Origin: Chelonoidis abingdonii
Taxonomy: Eukaryota; Chordata; Testudines; Testudinidae
Direction: 5' to 3'
NCBI RefSeq assembly: GCF_003597395.2
Contig: NC_133774.1
Location: 37,673,067-37,737,066 of the forward strand
DNA length: 64,000 nucleotides
This document shows, piece after piece, positions 49,461 through 61,272 of this stretch (within the stretch, counting starts at the first letter, position 1; each line of letters begins with the position of its first letter). The notes beneath the pieces were generated by a model that saw only the letters and a program-made list of their open reading frames with translations, ran no database searches and was not told the origin of the DNA. Both the position numbers and the translations under genes were made by a program.

Positions 49461-49912
49461 TCCTGTTTATTCAGGCCTAATTTAATGGTGTCCAGTTTGC
49501 AAATTAATTCCAGTTCTGCAGTTTCTTGTTGGAGTCTGGTTTTGAAGTTTCTTGTTGTTGTTGAAGAATTGCCACTTTTAAGTCTCTAATTGAGTGACCA
49601 GGGAGGTTGCAGTGTTCTCTGACTGGTTTTTGAATGTTATAATTCTTGATGTCTGATTTATGTCCATTTATTCTTTTGCAGAGACTGTCTGGTTTGGCCA
49701 ATGTACATGGCAGAGAGGCTTTGCTGGCACATGATGGCATATATCACATTGGTAGATGTGCAGGTGAAGGGGCCCCGATGGTGTGGCTGATGTTAGGTCC
49801 TATGATGGTGTTCGTTGAATAGATATGTGGACAGAGTTGGCAATGGGGTTTGTTGCAGAGAGAGGTTCTTTTTGCTGATACAGACTAACACAGCTACCCC
49901 TCTGAAACCTGT
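49461..49912 (-). mobile_element. Penelope-like element, GIY-YIG endonuclease fragment
   Basis: The minus strand encodes SLCKRINGHKSDIKNYN..PVREHCNLPGHSIRDLKVAIL (49504-49740), typical of the PLE endonuclease region. The right edge is the terminal motif GATACAGACTAACACAGCTACC. The 3' tail is missing on the left. The reading frame is partial. Confidence 0.75.
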
Positions 49913-49984
49913 CTGTGTGAAAACACTAATGGCTTCTTGATAGAATGGACATATTTTAATGTTATAGCCTCATTGATTTTTGAG

Positions 49985-50100
49985 AAAAGAGAAGAGCATT
50001 CCGATCCTTTAGTCTGACCACCTGCAATTTATAGGCCCTAGAATCTTACTCAACAACTCTTGCCTCCAGACCATAAATTCTGGTGGGACTAGAGCCTATA
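49985..50100 (-). mobile_element. CR1 3' UTR fragment
   Basis: CATTCCGATCCTTTAGTCTGACCACCTGCAA..CCTAGAATCTTACTCAACAA resembles the reverse of CR1 3' UTRs (GTCATCTAGTCTGACC-type). Confidence 0.5.
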
Positions 50101-51499
50101 ATTAATATATGTTAGTTTAGTAGTGCAGTGCAGCATTATGATAGTTCACAAAATGACTGCATTCATGGGTAGTTGTGATTATGCTAATTGCATAGTCTGC
50201 TCATCTGTCTCAATCCTGTGCTAAAGCAAAAGTGTGTGGTGCATGCAAAAGCCCTTTAAAACAACTGCTGTGGAATTGCATTTGGTTGTTCCACTTGTTA
50301 GCTATTCACAGAGAAGACTCTCTGGCATCCTTGACACATTTTTAGATTGCAGATGAAAAGGCAAGGTGTCTTTCTATCCCCCTACCCCTTCTCCCCACCG
50401 ATGGGGTGAGGTCAACTCCTCACATTGAGGACATAGTCTCATAGTGAGCATTGTCAGCTTCATGTCAGAAATGATTAGAGAGAGAGAGAGAGAGAGAGAA
50501 AAGGAGAAGCTGCCTTCTCCTCCTCCTCCTCCTCTGACATTAGTGAGTAGGTAGAGGAGAATGTCAAATTCTGAAGTGCATCAGCCTTCTAGACACAGGA
50601 CAGATCCTCAGCAGGATTTTCCCAAACACCTCGTTTTCTTTGTACATTAGCTTTCTTCACATAAATCATGTTCTTCCCTACTCTCTGCTAAGTCACTCAG
50701 AGGCAGATTTATTGACTTTCAGTTGTGCTGGAGTTGGTAGAACAGGCTACAGTGCCAAAGAGACTTGCTATCTCCAAGCTATAACTATAATGCTTTCTGG
50801 TAAAATGATGACCTTTGCTGAATTGGCAAGCTGAGGGAAAGATTGACACTCAGAAGAAATTTTCCAATCAGTATTCTAAGTGTATTTTTTTTTGAAGTGC
50901 TGATATGAGTATTATCATTAATGTTCAAACCATGACATTACTCAGAATGAGGGACAAGATTGTTCAGGTCACTAATGATGAGATTAGGAGTGGGGTAATG
51001 GGGGGGTGGTATTGGGTATTTCACCGAATTGTGAACTTGAGTTTTTGGGGTAACTTGAAGCCATGTGTTTTTTACTACGAGGTCTAGATTCTAGATTCAA
51101 GTCCTTTTTCTCCCACTCTGAAAATTTAAACTTAAACTTAAATTTAACTGAGAACTTGTCTGTCATGAGGTTTACAGCCTGTATAGATAGCATTGCTGCA
51201 GCATATCTGATCTATATTCTGTGCTGGGGGAGCAGGAGAATGGAGGGAAATCAGGCAGGTAGGGAAAGGGAGGCAGGAATGATGACTGGGAGCAAAGTGT
51301 GTGAGAGTGTGGAGTGTCTAAAAGAGTGTACTACACAATATTTAGCATATGCTTATAAAAACAGTGGGGCAAATCGATTCCCACAATGGAGTACTGCAGG
51401 TGTCTGTGCCAGTGGTTCTGATTACCTCACCTGATGCACCATGGCTGGTGGTTGGGTTAGCTCTCTAGACAAATAGGATATGCACTGACACATTTGCTT
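50101..51499. other. Unassigned, with (GA)n and (TCC)n
   Basis: (GA)n at 50477-50500 and TCC repeats at 50518-50535. No gene recognised; the 51063-51434 frame (123 codons) has no identifiable domain. Confidence 0.5.
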
Positions 51500-51605
51500 C
51501 ATTATTATAATTGCTACTTGTACTGTGGCAGCCCCTAGGTATTGATCCAGTCATGGATTAGGGTCTCATAACAAAATGATGGTGCTTGTCCTGAGCAGCT
51601 TACCA
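51500..51605 (+). repeat. Ancient reptile interspersed repeat (copy)
   Basis: CATTATTATAATTGCTACTTGTACTGTGGCAGCCCCTAGG, then GATCCAGTCATGGATTAGGG, as at 5911. Confidence 0.5.
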
Positions 51606-52486
51606 TATAAACATAAGACAAAACACAATGAGTGGATACAACAAACGGAGTACAAGATAATTAAGCCCAAGATTCCACAATAATAATCATAGCAATGCTG
51701 TGTTGCACAATTAACTGTAAGTTCTACAGTATCATTACTCTGCCTGCCATATGTTAAAGCACCTTACTGAGCATAGCTATAGGTGGTGGTAAAAACCTGT
51801 TGCATAAATAAATACTGAACACTAAAATTTCTTCCACCCCCTTCTTTCACTGACTAAAAGCCTCATGGCTTGGGGTACACAACAGTATACTGTTGCTCAC
51901 TTCCTGCTTTTAGACAGATAGGCCCTGTGCCTCAATATAGCCTTCCAACTGGTGCTGTGCAGCCTCAGTGTGTCTAACTGATACATTTGTACTATTGATA
52001 TTGGGCCCCTACTGTCTGTGACTTTCTTGAGTGCAAGTTGGTTCTGCAGACCATGTCCCTCTGGGGAAAGAGTTCCCCCTAACTTCACCTCTGCCATGGA
52101 TTTTTTTTTTTTTTTTTTTGGTGGGTAACTCATGATTCCTATCTGCTTCTGCATTGTTTCCATGTTACACTCGTGAGTCTCAAACAGTTGTGCACAGCAG
52201 GTTGATATTACATGTCTTAAACCAGATTAGAATTACTAAATGATAAAACACGAAAAATATCAGCTACAGATCAATATATCAGTCAGTTTTCTGTGACTAA
52301 TACCATAGTATTTTTCCATGCAAAACCAGATAAGATTATGGATCTAAAACAGAATAATGGCAGGAAAATTTCTAACATCGTGTGCCAGGACGATTTGGAA
52401 TACTATGCCCAGTTCTGGTGTTCAGACTTCACAAAGGATTTGATTATTTGGAAAGGATTCAGAAAGAACTACAATAATAGTTTCAA

Positions 52487-53446
52487 GGTCTGCTTTACAA
52501 TGACAGACTTAAGAAGTAAATACTCACCAGCAACTACATACCACATAACAAAAACGCTAACTAACCCAGGAACCTATCCCTGCAAGAAACCCCGTTGCCA
52601 ACTCTGTCCACATATCTATTCAAGGAACACCATCATAGGACCTAATACATCAGCCACATCATCAGGGGCCCCTTCACCTGCACATCTACCAATGCGATAT
52701 ATGCCATTATGTGTCACAGTGCCCCTCTGCCATGTATATTGGCCAAACCGGACAGTCTCTATGCAGAAGAATAAATGGACACAAATCAGACGTCAAGAAT
52801 TATAACATTCAAAAACCAGTCAGAGACACTTCAACCTCCCTGGACACTCAATAGCAGACTTAAAAGTGACAATTTTTAAAAAAACTTCAAAACGAGACTC
52901 CAATGAGAAACTACAGAACTGGAATTAATTTGCAAACTGGACACCATCAAATTAGGCCCGAATAAAGACTGAGAGCAGTCGGGTCACTACAAGAACTAAA
53001 AAAACAAACAAACCAGATTTCCCTGTGCTAATTTGCCCCTAGTGTTACTCACATCTTCTTCTCAACTGTTTGAAATGAGCCACCCTGATTACCACTGCAA
53101 AAGTGATTTTTCATCCTGCTGATAATAGCCCTCTTTAATTGATTCTCTTAACCACTTGGTAAAACAACTCCCATCTTTTTCCATGTACTGCTATATATAT
53201 CTTCCTACTGTATTTTCCACTCCATGCATCTGATGAAGTGGGTTTTGGCCCACGAAAGCTTATGCCTAATAGGGTGACAAACAGCAAATGTGAAAAATTG
53301 GGACGGGGTGGGGGTAATAGGAGCCTATATAAGAAAAAGACCCAAAAATCTGGACTGTCCCTATAAAATCGGGACATCTGGTCACCCTAAAGCCTAAATA
53401 AATTCGTTAGCCTATAAGGTGCCACATGGACTCCTCGTTGTTTTTT
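52487..53446 (+). mobile_element. Penelope-like element, GIY-YIG 3' part, inserted in CR1
   Basis: Encodes TNPGTYPCKKPRCQLCPHI..NTIIGPN, the Cys-rich start of the PLE GIY-YIG module. Frameshifted HVYWPNRTVSMQKNKWTQIRRQEL follows, then the LDTIKLGPNKD end near 52928-52970. The 3' tail contains TGATGAAGTGGG and CACGAAAGCTTATG. Stops and frameshifts make it inactive. A MITE at 53270 interrupts the tail. Confidence 0.8.
53270..53389 (+). mobile_element. hAT-type MITE (copy 3), 120 bp
   Basis: TAGGGTGACAAACAGC..GGACATCTGGTCACCCTA, flanked by ATGCCTAA (53262-53269) and AAGCCTAA (53390-53397), an 8-base duplication with one mismatch inside the PLE tail. Confidence 0.85.
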
Positions 53447-53840
53447 CAGTCCACTTAGTTTATCCAAGAGCTGGTTAAGCGGTGACTTTGATGATGGTTT
53501 ATAAGTATCTACTGGGAGATTTCTCATAATAGAGAGCTATTTATAATTTAGCAAACAAAGGCATACCATGATCCAATGGCTGGAAGCTGGACATAAATAA
53601 CTAAATTCTGACTAGGAATAAAGCACACATTTTTCACAGTGAGTGTAGTTAACCATTGAAACAACTTAGTAATATGGCAGATTCTCCATCACATGAAGCC
53701 TGTAAATAAAGCCTAGATATCTTTCTCAAGAGAGGTTATAGCTCAAACAAAGAAGTTACAGGCTCTGATGGAGGAATTAACAGGGAAAACTCTATGGCCT
53801 ATGTTTCACAATAAGTCAGAATGGTCTCTTCTGGTATTTG

Positions 53841-55984
53841 CAACAAAATAATGCCTTATTGCCAGAATTCTTATCTGGTAGAGAGTGGGTGGGTCGTTTC
53901 CTTCCTCAGCCTTAAGTGTTTTGTATGCCTTTCAATAATTCTGCATGCCACAATGACTTCTAGTGAAATCCAGCAGCTACAATACTCCATTACTAAGTCA
54001 TGTGTCTTGGTTTATCAATATTTTTACCTATATAGAGTCAAAACCAGCAATGCAGAGTCATTTCCATTGTTTTTATAGCACAATGTTCCCTTGGTAGAGG
54101 AAAAACTTTCAAAATTGATTCTCCCTTGAAATCAACATGGGTATCATTAATGTTGGGTAGAGGTTGAAAATAGGACAGGAGAGGGGGAGAAAAGATTTAG
54201 CTAATATAAGTATATTTTTTTTATTTGGCAAAATGTTTTTAAAAGTTCATGATGCCATCAAGAAACCCTCAAAACTTTACCACGTTTGCTCATTTCTAAT
54301 CAGGGACTCACTTTGCTGATAAAATAATAATCAGCTACAACTGAAATCAAGGTTCAACCTTCCAGAGACAAATATTTTTTAGTACCGGGTATTTCCTTTT
54401 TCTGTTTCAAGCAAGTTTATGCACAATAAATGTGGAATTCCAAGTGAAATGTAATATGAGATATATAATTGTTTTCTTATTATTGCACATCAGTGCTTGT
54501 CTGATGGGATTTTGTAGAGTATTTAAAAGCTGGAAATAAGTACGTTTTTGAATGCAAGCTATGAGTATTGCAGAGTCCAGAAATGGAAATGTATTCCATT
54601 AAACATCTGGCAATGTATAATATAAGAAAAAATGTGGATGTAATGGTATCTCTATGCAGCCACCATAAAATGGAGACTAAAAGTATTATTGCTAATTTGC
54701 TACCAGACAAGTGGTGTACAAATAGCCACCTTTGTTCAGCCTTATAATTTTCAGTATGATGCCATTATTCTACAGCAGCAATTTGAGGCTGCAGATGAAA
54801 TATCAAGTTGTCTGCATCTATTAATTTTCAGTAGGAATACTACAATGTTGATAAATCTGTACAGAATCCTCATGTGTAGAGCGGCCAACATTTGTTAAAT
54901 ATGTAGGAAAGGAAAAATGGTGCCAAACTTTTAGATATCTCTTATCCTTTTGTGTGGCTGAGTCTAGGCAGATGATCAACTCTCCACAGAGAAGACTGTT
55001 CCTTCCTCATGGAAAATATGAAACTACAGACTTTTATTTAATATACAGAGCATCTTGTACTTGCATATCAAATGTCTGTGGTGTAATCTACTTGTCTTTG
55101 TACAATGTACGCACAAGACTAATGCAGCCAAAATCTAATTTCTTTGCAGAGGTGAGGTTGCTTCTAGGTCACTTCAGCTGTTATCAGAACTCAGCTTTTT
55201 AATCTTGACAAGACAAAACAATGTGCTTTTATACAAAGGTAATTTTTTACAGTTGTCCATGGTTAAAGGAGATGCCCCAGACAAGAATTTCATTGTTGTA
55301 TGGGAAACAATATTATACTCTAGACATTCATATGATGGATAGATGTGATCAGGAATGTGCTGTAATAAGAGAATATTGCACTTTAGGAGCTGTGAGACAC
55401 AATAAAATGTTGTAATAAGATACGCATGTATACACCAGAGTGTCTGATTAGTCTTCTTGAATTTAACTGTGTTTAAAGATATGATTAATGTATGAAAGGG
55501 CTTAGGTGGTTGGGCTTAGGGGAGTCTGCATGATGAGTTACGATTTAATAATGCTGGAATAATGAACTGTCTTCAAGAAAATATTCACTTGTCTATTATT
55601 TCCCATGCAGAATTAGGGAGTTAAGATAGTGTGATCCCAGCTGTTCCCTTTGATCTTTGCTTTAACAACAGGAGCTTTCTCTTTTCACTCTGAAATCCTA
55701 TGGAATCCTTTTATAACTTTCCCATTTATATTGTCAGGATTCTTCTGTGTTCATAGGGACTTAAAACAAATAAACCCAGGGCTTGTGAAGTTGATAGCTT
55801 CTGTGACATTCAATCCGCAGTTAAGTACAAAGTGGGTAGTAACAGCAAGCTGCCTCAATCATGACTGGGAGAGACCAACTTTAAGAGTGAGAAGGTAGTT
55901 CTCTTTCCATGCTCATTCAGTTCTTGCCTTGTCTCCAAAGAGCATCAGCAAAGGTGCTAGTTACAATGGTGGGTTGTGGGTTTT
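53841..55984. other. Unassigned AT-rich sequence
   Basis: No gene or repeat recognised. Confidence 0.4.
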
Positions 55985-56021
55985 TGTGTGTGTGTGTGTG
56001 CGCGCGCATGTGCGCGTGCGC
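55985..56021. repeat. (TG)n(CG)n alternating purine-pyrimidine tract
   Basis: 37 bases of unbroken purine-pyrimidine alternation, TG units followed by CGCGCGCATGTGCGCGTGCGC. Such sequence favours Z-DNA. Confidence 0.9.
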
Positions 56022-56724
56022 TGTGGACGTTGTATCCAATAGTCACTTGGGGCTGTATTGCACTCCCTCTTTTGGAGTGAAGATATAGACTGATGTCCTG
56101 GTCTGACTGAAGACAGTGGGAGCTTTGCCATTGATTTCACCACTGGTTTTGATCAGGTCTGCCTGGGGAAGGCTCCAGAGCAGTCAACCGGGTACTTTTT
56201 ATTGAAAATGTAATGCTCATAAAAACAAAACAAAAAAAATGTTTTGGCCATATTTGCTTTATGGAATTAAATTCTCACCTGTGCTACCATCAGTTCAATT
56301 GGCATGTATACTACTGTCTTGGTTAGACCTGTAGACACTTATCTTGCTGTGGAATCCACTATTGCAGACCCTTGTGTCCCTGCGGAATCCCATTGACTTC
56401 AGGATTCAGGCTATGGCAACCATAAATTGTTTCATATTCTGTATTTTATCACCTTGTACCTATGGTATTGTAAGATCTTTGTGAGAGGGACCTGGTATTT
56501 CTTCAGCGGAGTTCACCTGTGGAGTAGATCCATGCACATTTATGACACCACATTTGTATAAAGGAGGAGATAAAATGAAATGGGTTACAAAATGGAGAGA
56601 GGAGGAAAATGAGTGGCTTTTTCCCCTCACCTGCTGCAGCCAATTAATTGCCCTTAAGATTTCACCTGGAGAAAAGGAAATCCAGCTATTTAGCCAAGCT
56701 CTTTCAGCTACTATATATGATGGT
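56022..56724. other. Unassigned sequence
   Basis: No gene or repeat recognised. Confidence 0.4.
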
Positions 56725-57400
56725 TCATAGAATTTAAAGCCAGAAGGGACCACCAGAGCATCTAGTCTGGCCACGAACACCACAGAGCACCTGCACACTA
56801 AACTCAAAAACTAAAATTAGACCAAGGTATTATGACCAACAAGAGACCAGACTGCCGTATGCCACAGGCAGAGAATAGGAGGGACCAAGATGCACCAATG
56901 CTTAAGGTCCCTGCAATGGGAAGGAAATGATTAAATGAGATATATCCAGATAATCCTGGCAAGTGTCCTGCACTCACATGTTGAAGAGGAAGGTAAACCT
57001 CTGACCTGGGGGAAAATTTCTTCCTGACCCCACAAATAGCCATCAGTTATACTCTAAGCATGTGAGCATGAACCAGCCAGCCAAATACCTAGAATACATT
57101 TTTTGAGAGGGAAATCCATTCCTGATTCCTGAAGAAAGTTGGCTGAAATTCTGAAGGATGAGCTTTAGGAACATAAGACATAAATCAGAAGTGAGCTCCA
57201 GGGCTGTTGAGCCCAGCTGCCTACCATGACAAGCCACCCCATCGTACAATTGCACTCATACATTTGTCCAACTCTCTCTTAAAACTAATTAAGTGGTTTC
57301 CCCCACAACTCCTATTGGGAAGCTGTTTCAGAACCTCACCCCTCTGATGCCTAGAAACCTTCTAATTTCCAGTTAGAATTTGTTCATGGATCGTTTACAT
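56725..57400 (-). mobile_element. CR1 LINE 3' region
   Basis: CATAGAATTTAAAGCCAGAAGGGACCA..CATCTAGTCTGGCC at 56727-56772 is the reverse of a CR1 3' end. The right part (57270-57360) is reverse-complement CR1 ORF2-end/UTR sequence (CAACTCCTATTGGGAAGCTG). Confidence 0.75.
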
Positions 57401-59094
57401 ACATTTGTTGAGCACACTTGCTAAGAGGGATGTTGTTGGCAGGTGGGCCTAGGCAGCAACCGTTAAAACAATTTATGTGGAGTGGGAGGGGCCTGTAGCC
57501 AGTCCAGAAAGAGCAGCTCCCTTCTTCAGAGACTCATTATGGAGCATGGCCAGTGGGGAAAGGGGCTGGGAGGCACACTGCATAAGGAGAGGGGAAGTAG
57601 CTGGCCCATCCATGTAAGGATTTCAGAAAAAATTGTGGTTAGGTTATTATTCATGTTATTAACTGGAATGGAAGACAGGTTGGGGCTGAGACCGGGGAGA
57701 TAGGGAAAGAGCTGAAGTATGGTTGGGAGGAAGAATTAGGAATTGTTAATGGCCATGAGAAGGGAAGAGAAGAAAGTGAGAAAAATGAGTTTGGAGAGTG
57801 GTGCATGGGGAAGAAAAGAACAGGAAGGATCATAAAGAATGATACCACAATAGCTGTTGCCTTCCAAAGTAAAAGGAGATGGTGGAGGAGAACAATAGAG
57901 AGAGAAATGAGGAGAAAATTGCATAGACAAAAGGTAGGAGGTAAGGGACTAAAGAAACAGAGGGAAAGAAAGCTACACCTCACAGTGCAGTCAGTGGGAG
58001 CCTTTCCTGAATAAGGACTGCGGAGGGAGGCTTTCATGTATGTGTGTAGCTAAAGTATTTCATGCAGGTATCCTGAATCCTTTATGGGATTCTTTGATGT
58101 ATTGTTCATTGAGAGGTCAAACTTCCCCTGATGTTTGCAGGATGGATAGTGATGGAGTATTTGGTAATGCGGAGTACTGCATAGTTCATGTTCTTATCAG
58201 AACACACACAACCTCTTTGTGTTTATTAATACTGAACTTCTGTTCTTGTCAGCTTTTAAGTGTGTTCAGGAAGAAAAAGGACTCCAAAGACAGAATGCGT
58301 TCATTTCCCCTTCTCTGACATTGATATAATGGTGGAAATGAGACTTAGTGCAATAAGGTGAAAGCGCTTGTAACGATTTGTACTGAAATTAGGATTAATG
58401 TTCCTTACTATGATGGTCTATTGGAAAGCCTGGCATTTGCACAATGGCATTTTTGTGTTGCCCAATATTTTGGGGTGAAAGGAGGCAAGAGACCGTTTAA
58501 AGAAGCAATTGTTGCAACAGTAATTTTTTGTGCCCCTTCTGCTGCTATTAAGAGTATTTGCATTCAATCAGAGCAAGTAGAACAGTGCAAACACCAATTA
58601 TTGTGAACAAACTCCAAATAGCTGTGGAGTTGGACCATGTTTGTGCCCTTTGATTGTTCACTAAATACTTCACACAAGCAGGTGGGGTCTTTTGATCACA
58701 AGAAAGTGTGGGGACTGGACTTTCTTTCCTAGAAATATTCATTTTTGCAGGCAAACGAATCAGGTTATTTGTGAGCAAATGAGTGTTCGCTACTCCTTTT
58801 AGTCTTCAGTTTTAACAGGTTTTCCATCTACCTAGTGAGCAGAATCACTATCATTTGCTTTAACTGACCATGAATTCATGCTCTGTGAGTATTGAACATC
58901 AAATACTCAAAGCTCACAACTAGAGCTGGGCAAAGTTTTTCACTGAAACTTTGTTTTGATTTTTGGCAAAAAATGCAGATTTGGCATCGCCAAAGCATTT
59001 TGTGATCTCATGTCAGTTTCACTGAATTTTTTTGGTCAAAAATACCCCTAAAATAAAATCAAAAGACTTCATTTTGACATTTTCAAAATGAAAC
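57401..59094. other. Unassigned sequence
   Basis: The purine-rich stretch at 57660-57980 explains the 128-codon low-complexity frame on the minus strand, which is not a gene. The AAA/TTT-rich segment at 58920-59090 (AGAGCTGGGCAAAG) resembles a dispersed turtle repeat. Confidence 0.4.
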
Positions 59095-59535
59095 TGTGAC
59101 AAGATGACTGGCCCCTTTAAGGGCAAATGGGGCCAGCCCCCCGTGTCATAATTAGCTTCCTCCCAGTCTGAGGAGGCAGGACTAACAGGGTCAGGTATTA
59201 GCCTGATGAACAACTGGACCTTGTGAAAAACCAACAACAAAAAAAACCTCATGAGAGGAGCTACAGGAAACACGTTAGGCTCTTGTGGGAGACCCTCAGG
59301 GTAGGGTCAATAGGAAGCAGGGAATTCCCTGGGAGATGCTGCCTGAGTCCTGTGAGAGGGGGGAGGCAGTGAGAAGCTGCTAGGGAAAGGGGTCTCCAGA
59401 GAGTAAGCCCTGGGAGGCAGTGCTCAGCTAAAAGAGGAAGGCAAAGCTCTGCAGGGCCCAGTAATAGCGGCCAAGAGCAGGGAACTCCGGTGTGAGGGAC
59501 TCCAGGGGAAGCTGCCTGGAAAGGTCAGTTCTCTT
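59095..59535 (+). mobile_element. LTR fragment, same family as 24077
   Basis: TGTGACAAGATGACTGGCCCCTTTAAGGGCAAATGGGGCCAGCC parallels the start at 24077. It stops at the TGTCAAG of the gypsy LTR. Confidence 0.6.
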
Positions 59536-59697
59536 TGTCAAGTTCTTCTGTCCAGATACAGACTGGTCACAGTGCTTGCTTATACACACTAGATGTGTTC
59601 ATCATACAATCCTTTAATGCTCTTTCAGGTATGGCTGATGTTAATTTTAAATAAGTTATGTTATACACAGTGGCACCTAGTGGCTGAACAGTGTAAT

Positions 59698-60231
59698 CAT
59701 AGGCGCCAACTCCGTGAGTGCTCCAGGGCTGGAACACTCATGGAAAAAAATTAGCGAGTGCCTAGCACCCACTGGCAGCCAGCTCCCTCCTTCCATCCCC
59801 CCAGCGCCTCTGCCTACCGATCAACTTCTCCTGGTGCCTCCTGCCTTCCATGATTAGCTGTTCTGTGGTGTGCAGGAGGTGCTGGGGGGGAGGGAAGGGG
59901 AGGAGTAGGGGGGATGGGATGCTTGGGGAAGAGGGTGGAACTGGGTGGGAAGAGGTGAGGTGGGGTGGGGTCTTGGGTGAAGGGATGGAGTAGGGGTGGG
60001 AAGTGGCAGGGTGGTGGTCTGTGGGAAGGGGTGGAATGGAGGTGGAGTCAGGGGCTAGTGTGACCAGACAGCAAATGTGAAAAATTGGGACAGGGGGTGG
60101 GGGTAATAGGAGCCTATATAACAAAAAGACCCAAGACCCAAAAATCGGGACCGTCCCTATAAAATTGGGACATCTGGTCATCCTACCTGGGGCTGAGCAT
60201 CCTCGGGGCAAGGAGGAAGCTGGCGCCTCTG
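59698..60231. mobile_element. hAT-type MITE inside the gypsy LTR
   Basis: CATAGGCGCCAACT at the left and AGCTGGCGCCTCTG at the right are inverted ends. Flanks AGTGTAAT (59690-59697) and AGTATAAT (60232-60239) are an 8-base duplication with one mismatch. The G-rich interior gives an artefactual 149-codon minus frame. Confidence 0.85.
60056..60185 (+). mobile_element. hAT-type MITE (copy 4), 130 bp, nested in another MITE
   Basis: TAGTGTGACCAGACAGC..GGACATCTGGTCATCCTA, flanked by TCAGGGGC (60048-60055) and CCTGGGGC (60186-60193), 6 of 8 identical. It carries a short internal duplication (AAGACCCAAGACCC). Confidence 0.8.
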
Positions 60232-60364
60232 AGTATAATACAGTTTAGTGTTCCATTACATCTTCTCGCTTAAGTTCTACATTCCTGCCATTTACAATAT
60301 TCAGACTACCACACTGTCTTTGAAGTTCTGTTCTATCTGTTAAGTGTCTCTGAATCACACTCAT

Positions 60365-61260
60365 TTTCTAATTACACAAACACATAACAGCTTAGTCATT
60401 TGGCTGTCCATTGGTTGGAAAGACTGGCTGTGGTTGGTTTGGAATCTTTGTCATCAGCATCTTGTTCTGCATCTGCCAGCTGTAGAGTTTGCTCTGTTGA
60501 TTGTTCTTTCTGAGGATCAAACTGTAGATGCAAATGGTTTCTGTTGAACTCTCCACTGTTGGTCTTGACTACATATGACGTAAGTGCTGAATTCTTTTTT
60601 TTAAATGATAGCTGGAGTTGTCCATCCTTTTTCTCCAGCCAATTTTACATGAGCATTGTCACCAGGTTCGAGACATGACCGTTCTCTCAGCATTTTCTAT
60701 TGTACAAGTGTCCATAGGCTCTTTTTGCCTTTTTATCCATTTTTTGCTACTCTTTTCATGACTGGCCACTTTGGAGATCTGTTCTGACTTTGGAAGAGAA
60801 TCTTAGTTTTGAGTTGCCTTCCCACCAGGAGTTGTGCTGGACTATATCCAGTACTCCTTTTTGTGTTGATCTGTAACTCAGAAGAGCAAGAAATGAGCCT
60901 TCCTCCTGTAGAATTTTCTTGGCTGCACGTATAGCTCTGTCAGCCTCTCCTTTCACTTGTGAGTAATTGGGCTGTTAGTAATATGATCAAAATTTATATT
61001 TCATTTGGAATTACTTAAATTCTGCTGCAGTGACTTGAGCCCTGTTGTCTGTCCCTACTTGTTCTGGGATGTCAAAATGTGCAAAAGTGCACTTTGGTTT
61101 CTCAATAACATTGCAAGTTATGTCTTTCAAGTACGTTATTTCTATGTAGCTGGAAAAATAGTTCATGATGACCAAGTAACGATGATGTCCTTTGGATCTG
61201 CATAAATATGAAGCTAGTTTCTTCCAAGGTCTCGCTGGTAGAGGTGTTTGTACATTGTCA
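60365..61260 (-). pseudogene. Ty3/gypsy pol: integrase and C-terminal end
   Basis: The minus strand shows PARPWKKLASYL, an integrase core start, near 61215-61255. Then come EKPKCTFAHFDIPEQV, the conserved AIRAAKKILQEEGSFLALLSYRS block (60756-60956), and a decayed DKKAKRAY..YNR C-terminal segment. Stops and frameshifts interrupt it. The order LTR-integrase fits a 3' end. No intact catalytic set is present. Confidence 0.8.
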
Positions 61261-61272
61261 AAAAAGTGAACA

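Larger units (their letters stand above)
52340..53840 (+). mobile_element. CR1 LINE, split by a PLE
   Basis: The left piece (52340-52486) encodes DDLEYYAQFWCSDFTKDLIIW, part of CR1 ORF2. The sequence resumes at 53447 with CCACTTAGTTTATCCAAGAG, the next segment of the same ORF. It continues into the CR1 3' UTR, with ATGGCCTATGTTTCACAATAAGTCAGAATGGTCTCTTC near 53790-53830. Both pieces are diverged. Confidence 0.8.
59536..60260 (-). mobile_element. Ty3/gypsy LTR, carrying nested insertions
   Basis: On the minus strand it starts TGTAATGGAACAC (60260) and ends AGAACTTGACA (59536), TG..CA termini. It directly follows the pol remnant at its internal side, as a 3' LTR should. Insertions at 59698-60231 and within it at 60056-60185 lengthen it. 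Confidence 0.75.

Noticed and set aside
52293..52805. 170-codon frame as a new gene
   Set aside because: It is a chance fusion of CR1 and PLE coding fragments.
57651..58037. 128-codon Ser/Leu/Phe-rich minus frame
   Set aside because: The opposite strand is a purine-rich stretch, so long open frames are expected; no domain seen.
59762..60211. 149-codon proline-rich minus frame
   Set aside because: It translates a G-rich MITE interior and a second MITE; compositional artefact.
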